Of a DNA stretch of 64,000 nt, positions 24,669-31,113 are shown in pieces. The notes below the pieces were generated by a model. That model made no database searches. It saw only the letters and a list, made by a program, of their open reading frames with translations, and was not told the origin of the DNA. The position numbers and the translations under genes are program-made. Each line of letters begins with the position of its first letter. Positions within the stretch are counted from its first letter, which is position 1. This DNA comes from Flavobacterium pisciphilum. Its GTDB lineage: Bacteria; Bacteroidota; Bacteroidia; Flavobacteriales; Flavobacteriaceae. The DNA is taken from the NCBI RefSeq assembly GCF_020905345.1, contig NZ_JAJJMO010000001.1, positions 1,922,001 through 1,986,000 of the forward strand. Reading direction: 5' to 3'.

Positions 24669-25733
24669 ATGAAGTTCAGTAAATTATTTTTAATAGTACT
24701 CAGCGTCTCATTGTTCGTTTCTTGTTCGAATGATGATAACAACGATTCAGATGACCAGAAAGGAGCATATGACAATGGCATCCTGATTTTGAATGAAGGA
24801 TCTGCAGGTCAAGGATCTGTTTCATTTATTGACAATAATCTTAATAATTTCGTACAAGATATTTACACTGCTGCAAACCCTAAAGATTTAATGGGTAAAT
24901 ATGCTCAAAACATCTTCTTTGATGGCGATAGAGCTTATATCATTGCTGGTGGCTCTAATGTAATTAATGTTGTAAACCGATATACTTTCAAGTTAATTGC
25001 AAAGATAGAAACTGGACTTAAAAACCCAAGATATGGTGTTGTAAAAGACGGAAAAGCTTATGTCACTAACGCAAATACATATTATTCTTATGAAAAGCCA
25101 GAGGAAAATCCTAATGGAAACACTGATGATTATGTTGCAGTAATTAATTTAGCGACAAATGCTGTTGAGTCTAAAATTGAATTAAATGCAACTGCTAATA
25201 GAATCCTATTAGAAGACGGTAAATTATATATTACTGAGCCCCTAAACAATGATAAATTATTAATTGTAAATATAGCTGACAAAAAACTAGAAACACCTAT
25301 AATTATTGGTTTAAGCTCTGATACTATGGAAGAAGAAAATGGGATTATATATATCTTAAGAGGACCATATGATGGCACTAGAAGTGAAATTACAAAGGTG
25401 AAAATTTCAGACAAAACAACTTCAAAAATTGAATTTCCAGCATCTTTAGATGGAGCAGGGAATTTAGATATTTATGAAAATAAAATTTATTATACTGCAG
25501 GAAGTTCGGTTTATGCTATGAACTTAAACGACACTACAGCCTCTACAACAACTATTTTAACTTCTAGTGCCGGGTATTTATATGGCTTTGCAGTTAAAAA
25601 CAATCATATTTTTGTAGCTGATGGTGGAAACTTTAAATCAGACAGTAAAGCATACATCTATTCTCTTACAGGAACTCTACAAAAAGAATTAGTTGTTGGT
25701 ATAGGTCCAAACGGTTTTTACTTTAATGATTAA
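24669..25733 (+). CDS. BtuG-like surface beta-propeller lipoprotein
   Basis: A 354-residue lipoprotein (signal MKFSKLFLIVLSVSLFVSC, then an Asp/Asn-rich SNDDNNDSDD stretch that resembles a lipoprotein surface-export signal). The mature part is built of repeated four-strand blades of the YncE/DUF5074 kind, for example GGSNVINVVNRYTFKLIAKI and 'DDYVAVINLATNAVESKIEL'. In Bacteroides, BtuG is a beta-propeller lipoprotein that caps BtuB and binds B12 very tightly. Here a propeller follows the riboswitch-controlled btuB immediately, so the same job is inferred. Sequence identity to BtuG was not measured. Confidence 0.8.
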   Translation: MKFSKLFLIVLSVSLFVSCSNDDNNDSDDQKGAYDNGILILNEGSAGQGSVSFIDNNLNNFVQDIYTAANPKDLMGKYAQNIFFDGDRAYIIAGGSNVINVVNRYTFKLIAKIETGLKNPRYGVVKDGKAYVTNANTYYSYEKPEENPNGNTDDYVAVINLATNAVESKIELNATANRILLEDGKLYITEPLNNDKLLIVNIADKKLETPIIIGLSSDTMEEENGIIYILRGPYDGTRSEITKVKISDKTTSKIEFPASLDGAGNLDIYENKIYYTAGSSVYAMNLNDTTASTTTILTSSAGYLYGFAVKNNHIFVADGGNFKSDSKAYIYSLTGTLQKELVVGIGPNGFYFND

Positions 25734-25763
25734 TTAAAATCATCCTTTTTACATTTTACTTTA

Positions 25764-25796
25764 TAAAAAAGGCTTTCATAATGAAAGCCTTTTTTA
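25764..25796. terminator. Bidirectional intrinsic terminator
   Basis: GGCTTTCAT (25771-25779) pairs with ATGAAAGCC (25781-25789), with A-runs before and T6 after. It separates the plus-strand btuB operon from the minus-strand S41 peptidase gene. Confidence 0.88.
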
Positions 25797-25801
25797 ATTC
25801 T

Positions 25802-27253
25802 TTATCTATCTTGTAATGCTCTCAAAAGTCCTTCTGGAGCTTTATCTAAATACATCTGATTTCGTATACCATCTATCGCTTTTGAATCCGTAAAGTATTC
25901 CAACTCTTTTCCTTCTTTACGCTTAATCATTTTAGCAGTTACTGAAATTTTCGATATAGCAGCATTTAACAACGGTTCTGATTCATCACCTAAAACCCCT
26001 AATGAATTTATATATTCTGGCACACTATAAGTAGGAGTCAATCCATTAGTATATTCTCCAAAATCAAGTGAGTTCACAATCTTCAAAACAATGGGTTGCA
26101 TTGCATATTTATGATTTGGATTACGATTAGTTTTCCCAAAAGTAGGCGAATCATATAAGGTAACCGAACCTACATTTTTACCTATAGTAACATCTCCTAT
26201 TTGTACTACATCAATATATGGTTTTAAACCATTAATAATTAATTCACTTGCAGATGCAGTACTTTTAGTCGTTAATATATATATCTTACCTAAATTCAAA
26301 CTATTTATAGCAACTCCATTAAATTTATCTACAAAATTATTATTAAGTGATTCTGGATCTTCACTTTCAAAATATTTATTGATTTTGGCATTCCATTTTT
26401 GTTTAGAGAAAACCTTATCTGTAAACTGTCCAGTAATCATACTTGCTAATCTGGTTGCAGTTTGTACAGAGCCTCCCCCATTATAACGTAAATCAAGAAC
26501 TAAATCAGTAATTCCTTGATTTTTTAAATCTCCAAATGCTGCATTTAATTGATCATCATAGTTACCATAAAAGCCATTATACATCAAGTAACCAATTTTA
26601 TGCCCTCCTGAATTTATTACTTTATTAATAAAAATTGGATTTTCATCCAAAACTGTTTTCGTTAATGTAAACGATTTGCCATTTGGTGTGAATGTCGTTC
26701 CATTATAATCAGTTAGATTTATCGTATAACTATCTGGAGCAAGCAATGCTTTATAATTACCATAATTAATTTGCGTGCCGTTAATACCATAAAATAAGTC
26801 TCCGCGCTTCACTCCTTTACTAGCAGCATCAGAATTAGGCAAAACATAACGAACAAAACCAATTAAATCGTTAGATCCTTTAGATACTGGGCTCAATTTA
26901 AAATCAATTCCATTATTTTTAGATGTACCCTGAAGCTCTTGTTCCAACACAGTGTAGTCGTCCACGATCCAACTAAATCGATCTATCGAAGGGTCTACAC
27001 GTAAAGAATTAAATAATGTTTCAGGATCAGGATAGCCTTTTAAAAAAGAATTCAATTGTTCTTGAGTTCCAAAACGATCATCTGCTAAATTAGGGACATC
27101 ACTTTGCCATAAATAGTACTGATTCAATCCTTTCCAGATAAAATCCTGTACCTGTAAATTCCTAGGGGCAGCCACATCATCTTGATCTTGGCAAGCTTGA
27201 AAGCAGAATATAGCTAAAAATAATAATATTGCAGTTCTAAATATTGTCTTCAT
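25802..27253 (-). CDS. S41-family (C-terminal processing type) peptidase lipoprotein
   Basis: A 483-residue lipoprotein (MKTIFRTAILLFLAIFCFQAC). It contains a PDZ-like region (about residues 120-200, with 'VRYVLPNSDAASKGVKRGDL') and the S41 peptidase core: DLVLDLRYNGGGSVQTA, TKSTASASELIINGL holding the catalytic Ser, and TIGKNVGS holding the general-base Lys. The N-terminal helical domain precedes the PDZ. It is divergent from the sigma/anti-sigma operon; whether it degrades an envelope anti-sigma factor is only a guess. Confidence 0.88.
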   Translation of the reverse strand: MKTIFRTAILLFLAIFCFQACQDQDDVAAPRNLQVQDFIWKGLNQYYLWQSDVPNLADDRFGTQEQLNSFLKGYPDPETLFNSLRVDPSIDRFSWIVDDYTVLEQELQGTSKNNGIDFKLSPVSKGSNDLIGFVRYVLPNSDAASKGVKRGDLFYGINGTQINYGNYKALLAPDSYTINLTDYNGTTFTPNGKSFTLTKTVLDENPIFINKVINSGGHKIGYLMYNGFYGNYDDQLNAAFGDLKNQGITDLVLDLRYNGGGSVQTATRLASMITGQFTDKVFSKQKWNAKINKYFESEDPESLNNNFVDKFNGVAINSLNLGKIYILTTKSTASASELIINGLKPYIDVVQIGDVTIGKNVGSVTLYDSPTFGKTNRNPNHKYAMQPIVLKIVNSLDFGEYTNGLTPTYSVPEYINSLGVLGDESEPLLNAAISKISVTAKMIKRKEGKELEYFTDSKAIDGIRNQMYLDKAPEGLLRALQDR

Positions 27254-27377
27254 AGTATAGTATCAATATAGTATTAACGTAAAAATACTACCTTTAGTTT
27301 TATTTAACACACATTTGTAACAAAAATAATTCTGTTTCGTCTTGATATTATAAGCGAACCTATAATTTGTCATTTTT

Positions 27378-27887
27378 ATGAATCAAATCGTTTTCATTCA
27401 GTTAGTAAATCCTTTCAAAGACAAAGTATTTCGTCTGGCAAAACGATTGCTCACAAGTACAGAAGAAGCTGAAGATGCTTCGCAAGAGATTTTAGTAAAA
27501 TTATGGAATAAGAAAGAAACTTTAAATACCTATAATAATGTTGAAGCTCTTGCCATGACAATGACCAAAAATTATTGTTTGGATCAACTAAAATCTAAAC
27601 GAGCCAGTAATATTACTCTTGTACATACGAATTACAAAGACAGGGAGCCACAATTAGATCAAAAAATTGAAGATAATAATAGTTTAGAATGGGTAGAAAA
27701 AATAATGAATCAGTTGCCTGAACAGCAACAAATTTTAATTCAGTTACGAGATGTCGAACAATATGAATTTGACGAAATCTCCAAAATAGTTAATATGAAT
27801 GAAACTGCTATACGAGTAGCACTTTCAAGAGCTAGAAAAAAAATAAGAGAATCTATGCTTAACACACACGAATATGGAATCAAATAA
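27378..27887 (+). CDS. ECF RNA polymerase sigma factor
   Basis: A 169-residue group-4 sigma factor. Region 2 spans about residues 12-80 ('LLTSTEEAEDASQEILVKLW' and 'VEALAMTMTKNYCLDQLKSK'), and region 4 spans about 110-160 with QLRDVEQYEFDEISKIVNMN and the helix-turn-helix TAIRVALSRARKKIRE. TTG at 27342-27344 and a TAATTTG element at 27363 sit just upstream, implying a very short leader. The next gene overlaps its end by 14 bases, as expected for a sigma/anti-sigma pair. Confidence 0.88.
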   Translation: MNQIVFIQLVNPFKDKVFRLAKRLLTSTEEAEDASQEILVKLWNKKETLNTYNNVEALAMTMTKNYCLDQLKSKRASNITLVHTNYKDREPQLDQKIEDNNSLEWVEKIMNQLPEQQQILIQLRDVEQYEFDEISKIVNMNETAIRVALSRARKKIRESMLNTHEYGIK

Positions 27888-28347
27888 AATAGAAATAATA
27901 TTAGAAAAATACTTTCAGGGAGAAAGTACTATTGCTGAAGAAAATGAATTAAAAAACTATTTTTCTTCTTCGAATGTTGCGCAGCATTTGGAACAATACA
28001 AACCACTTTTTGGTTATTTCTCTCAAGTAAAAGAACAACGTTTAACGCAAGAAATTCCACTACAAACTAAAAAACGTAATGTTGCGTGGTTATCAATTGC
28101 TGCTTCGGCTGTTATTTTACTAGGAATAAGTTCTTATTTATACTTCAACAGTACCAATAACACGGTTCCTGTTGTTACAAATTCAGATTTAGGAACTTAT
28201 GACACTCCAGAAGAAGCTTTAGCAGCAACACAAAAAGCTTTGGCTATGGTGTCACACAATGTAAATACTGGTATAGAAAGTATCCAGTACATCAAAGAAT
28301 ACGAACAATCAAAAAACTTAATTTTCAAACAAAATAAAATTCGATAA
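27874..28347 (+). CDS. Probable single-pass membrane anti-sigma factor
   Basis: A 157-residue protein. The cytoplasmic N-terminus (about 1-70) includes 'ILEKYFQGESTIAEENELKN', a wording common at the start of Bacteroidota anti-sigma-like proteins. One membrane helix follows (about 73-92, VAWLSIAASAVILLGISSYL), then a periplasmic tail of about 65 residues with a helical segment. It overlaps the ECF sigma gene and precedes two DUF4252 genes. The assignment rests on architecture and position. Confidence 0.75.
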   Translation: MESNKIEIILEKYFQGESTIAEENELKNYFSSSNVAQHLEQYKPLFGYFSQVKEQRLTQEIPLQTKKRNVAWLSIAASAVILLGISSYLYFNSTNNTVPVVTNSDLGTYDTPEEALAATQKALAMVSHNVNTGIESIQYIKEYEQSKNLIFKQNKIR

Positions 28348-28348
28348 A

Positions 28349-28912
28349 ATGAAATCAACTATTCACGAAAACAGTAAAAACTTGAGTAAAAAATTCATAA
28401 TAACACTAGTATTTATATTTGTTAGCCATGCTTTTTATGCCCAAGGAACTTTTGATAAATATGACGGACAAGATGATGTAACATCTGTAATTGTAAATAA
28501 AAAGATGTTTGATTTAATGAGCAAAGTAAAAGTTGACGCTTCAGACAAGGAAACGCAGCAATATTTAAGTCTTATTAAAAAATTAGACAATCTAAAAGTG
28601 TTTACCACAAAAAGCAGCCGAGTTGAAGCCGACATGAAACTTACAGCAGATAAATATATAAAAACTGCTGCATTAGAAGAATTAATGCGAGTAAATGACA
28701 ATGGAAGAAACGTGAAAATCTACGTAAGATCTGGATCTAGCGATACTCAAATAAAAGAATTATTCATGTTTATTGATTCAGGCAAAAACGAAGACACCGT
28801 TTTACTATCACTAACTGGTAATTTTGATTTAAATGAAATTTCAGTACTTACTGATAAAATGAAATTGCCAGGAGGATCTGATTTGAAAAAAGCATCTAAA
28901 GGAAAAAAATAA
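28349..28912 (+). CDS. DUF4252 secreted protein
   Basis: A 187-residue protein with a signal peptide (hydrophobic core about residues 16-31, ending FYAQ). The mature sequence from FDKYDGQDDVTSVIVNKKMF has the DUF4252 pattern, with 'RVEADMKLTADKYIKTAALE' in the middle and a repeated strand/helix arrangement ending FDLNEISVLTDKM. No function is known for this family. It is one base after the anti-sigma-like gene and one base before a second DUF4252 gene, so it is probably the effector part of the sigma operon. Confidence 0.82.
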   Translation: MKSTIHENSKNLSKKFIITLVFIFVSHAFYAQGTFDKYDGQDDVTSVIVNKKMFDLMSKVKVDASDKETQQYLSLIKKLDNLKVFTTKSSRVEADMKLTADKYIKTAALEELMRVNDNGRNVKIYVRSGSSDTQIKELFMFIDSGKNEDTVLLSLTGNFDLNEISVLTDKMKLPGGSDLKKASKGKK

Positions 28913-28913
28913 C

Positions 28914-29450
28914 ATGAAACGAATAACCACTATTTTCGCCTTTTTAGGATTATTACTTTTAATAAGCTGTAATTCTGAGCCTTCATTGCAAAAATATTTT
29001 GTCGAAAACACTGAAAACAAAAATTTCATTGCACTGGATGTTTCACCTACTATTCTTAACATAGATAAAACAAAACTATCTACAGAACAAAGTGAAGCAC
29101 TAAAATCTTTCGACAAAATGAATATTTTAGCTTTCAAACGAAATGACAAAAACCAAGCTGATTACGAAACAGAAAGAACTAAGGTAAATACTATTTTAAA
29201 AAATCCTAAATACCAGCAATTAATGAAGTTCGGTTCTGGTAAAGATGGTGCTTCTGTGAGCTATGTTGGAACTGACGAAAATATTGAAGAATTCGTGATT
29301 TATGCCAATAGAAACGAAAATGGCTTTGCCGTAGTTCGTGTTTTAGGAAAAAATATGAATCCAAACAACATTATGACATTAATGAGCGTTCTTAAAGAAT
29401 CTAATATCGATATGGAACAACTCAAACCGTTACAACAACTGATTAAATAA
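28914..29450 (+). CDS. DUF4252 lipoprotein
   Basis: A 178-residue paralogue of the preceding gene, with a lipobox at the end of MKRITTIFAFLGLLLLISC. The mature part is weakly similar (KYFVENTENKNFIALDVSPT, then VIYANRNENGFAVVRVLGKN and a final helix). It is anchored to a membrane, whereas its partner carries a cleavable signal, so the two may act as a soluble/tethered pair. Last gene of the operon before a terminator at 29469. Confidence 0.8.
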   Translation: MKRITTIFAFLGLLLLISCNSEPSLQKYFVENTENKNFIALDVSPTILNIDKTKLSTEQSEALKSFDKMNILAFKRNDKNQADYETERTKVNTILKNPKYQQLMKFGSGKDGASVSYVGTDENIEEFVIYANRNENGFAVVRVLGKNMNPNNIMTLMSVLKESNIDMEQLKPLQQLIK

Positions 29451-29468
29451 TTCTTACTTTAGAATCTG

Positions 29469-29497
29469 AAAAAAGCTCCAATTATGGAGCTTTTTTT
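29469..29497 (+). terminator. Intrinsic terminator of the DUF4252 operon
   Basis: AGCTCCA (29474-29480) pairs with TGGAGCT (29485-29491), loop ATTA, followed by a run of seven T. Confidence 0.9.
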
Positions 29498-29540
29498 ATT
29501 TCAGATATAATTTCATCTAACCTATTTTTTTTACTTCTAC

Positions 29541-29564
29541 AATAAAGAAAGAATTTTCTTTATT
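29541..29564. other. Perfect 10-base inverted repeat
   Basis: AATAAAGAAA (29541-29550) pairs with TTTCTTTATT (29555-29564), loop GAAT. It lies about 60 bases before the membrane protein gene at 29624. It could be a second weak terminator or an operator; it has no GC-rich core. Confidence 0.4.
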
Positions 29565-29623
29565 TTTATTTCATTAAATTGTAACTTAATCAGAAAAAGA
29601 CATACTAATTAAGTAAAAATGCC

Positions 29624-30274
29624 ATGAAAAATAAAAATCAATCAAGTATTTTAAAAACAATGTGGAGAAATTTAGACTTTACAAATATAAATATTGAACG
29701 TTCAGAATTATTTAGTATAATACACTTACGCTCCTATTCTATTGTAAAAAAGATTCTAATAATAAGTATTTTAGAGTTTTCAGTTTCTTTATTGATGTCT
29801 TATATTGCAAATCAACTAGAATACACAAAAGAAATATTAGCAGTAGAACAGAATACTATAATTATATTTCTAGACTATTTATATTATTTTATATTTTTAT
29901 ATTTTTTTGTGCAATTTTTTATTAATTACAAAAGAATTGATATAAGTTCAAACTTAAACGAATTATCTAAAAGCATCATAAGAACTAGAAAATCAGTATA
30001 TTACTATATACTTTCAAGCTTAATATTGTTTAATCTAAATGCAATTGTTTTTTCCTATATATATCTTAAAAACAATAATTCACAACTAATTTTCTTAAAC
30101 CCAAATCAATCAAGTAACAACTTATTTATTTCTCAAATTTCTTTTTATTTCATACTCACACTGTTATTAATAATTCTCTCCTCATTTATTTGGTCCATTT
30201 ATAAAATCCTTTATTTAAAACTGATAAAAAAATTAAATCAAAATTTTAAAGAATTAAACTGCATAGATTTTTAA
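29624..30274 (+). CDS. Unknown four-helix membrane protein
   Basis: A 216-residue protein with four hydrophobic segments (about residues 43-62, 82-102, 125-147 and 172-195) separated by short charged loops. The first 40 residues are polar. The composition is extreme: very rich in Ile, Leu, Asn, Ser and Tyr, with DNA more AT-rich than its neighbours. I recognise no family or catalytic motif. It converges on the XRE regulator gene. Confidence 0.65.
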   Translation: MKNKNQSSILKTMWRNLDFTNINIERSELFSIIHLRSYSIVKKILIISILEFSVSLLMSYIANQLEYTKEILAVEQNTIIIFLDYLYYFIFLYFFVQFFINYKRIDISSNLNELSKSIIRTRKSVYYYILSSLILFNLNAIVFSYIYLKNNNSQLIFLNPNQSSNNLFISQISFYFILTLLLIILSSFIWSIYKILYLKLIKKLNQNFKELNCIDF

Positions 30275-30300
30275 AAACAATTTAAAAATCAACTATCTAC

Positions 30301-30332
30301 TTTTAGGAATAAAATATTGACTAGTCCTAAAA
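30301..30332. other. Inverted repeat between convergent genes
   Basis: TTTTAGGA (30301-30308) pairs with TCCTAAAA (30325-30332) across a 16-base loop. It lies between the membrane protein and XRE regulator genes. It could be a weak bidirectional terminator; there is no proper U-tract. Confidence 0.3.
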
Positions 30333-30346
30333 TAGGTTGACAAGTT

Positions 30347-30721
30347 TTACATATTTTCATTCTTTTTTAACTGCTCTATTATTTCATCTTTATCTTTCAA
30401 CCGTTCTTCAAATAAAATTTCTATTTTTTTTACTTTTTCCTTATATTCTGCAAAAAAAAAATCAAAAGAAGTACAATCTCCGAGAGAATCTTTTTTGCGT
30501 CTAATATTATTCTTCACACCTATTCCTTTAAAAAAACATTCAGGTGAAAGATTAAAAATTATCAAAATATCTTCCAAATATTTTCCCCAAGTGAATGTTG
30601 TTCCTGACTCCAAACGAGAATATGCAGAAAGATCAATATTTAACTTTTCCGCCATTTCATTTGGAGAAAACCCTTTTTCAATACGAATTTTCTTAATTTT
30701 AACTACAATTTCAGTTTGCAT
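30347..30721 (-). CDS. XRE-family helix-turn-helix regulator with C-terminal coiled coil
   Basis: A 124-residue protein. Residues about 5-62 are a Cro/C1-type helix-turn-helix ('IRIEKGFSPNEMAEKLNI' then SAYSRLESG). The C-terminal part (about 85-124) is charged and coiled-coil-like (KVKKIEILFEERLKDKDEII). I chose the ATG at 30721 over 30751 because a promoter at 30768-30740 would start transcription near 30733, downstream of the earlier ATG. Targets are unknown. Confidence 0.8.
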   Translation of the reverse strand: MQTEIVVKIKKIRIEKGFSPNEMAEKLNIDLSAYSRLESGTTFTWGKYLEDILIIFNLSPECFFKGIGVKNNIRRKKDSLGDCTSFDFFFAEYKEKVKKIEILFEERLKDKDEIIEQLKKNENM

Positions 30722-30739
30722 AAAATGTATTATTTTAAA

Positions 30740-30768
30740 CAAATATAGCATATAAAACTAAATCCCAA
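30740..30768 (-). promoter_or_regulatory. Promoter TTG-N18-TATATTTG
   Basis: On the minus strand TTG is at 30768-30766 and TATATTTG at 30747-30740. It decides the start of the XRE regulator: only the ATG at 30721 lies downstream of the expected start point. Confidence 0.72.
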
Positions 30769-31113
30769 GACAAACACAGGGTTTTAACTTACAATAAAAG
30801 CTTTATTTTATGCGTTTTTTACTACAATAAAGTACAAATATCTTATCAATTTTACTAACAAGCAAAAAGGTATTTAACGACTTTTTGAAATTTATTATAA
30901 ATGATAAAATACTTATATCATGAACCACGGAATCGCACAATTTGTAATTTGGTTATTAAAACAACTATAAATTTAGATGTTAACCAAACTAACAATCACT
31001 ACTTTTTTTAATTAAATAACATTGATTGTAGTCAACTTTTTCAGAACGAGATAGTTATAAAAAAAGCCTCAAAATTTAAACTTTGAGGCTTTTTTTTATA
31101 ACTAGACTTGAGT
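30752..31113. other. 362-base AT-rich intergenic region
   Basis: It lies between the XRE regulator start and the carB end. It holds the XRE promoter (30740-30768), a 16-codon open frame at 30920-30970 and the carB terminator (31061-31097). The rest shows no gene or RNA that I recognise. Confidence 0.6.
31059..31098. terminator. Intrinsic terminator of carB
   Basis: AGCCTCAAA (31065-31073) pairs with TTTGAGGCT (31082-31090), with A-runs on the left that become the U-tract on the minus strand, and T8 on the right. Confidence 0.88.
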
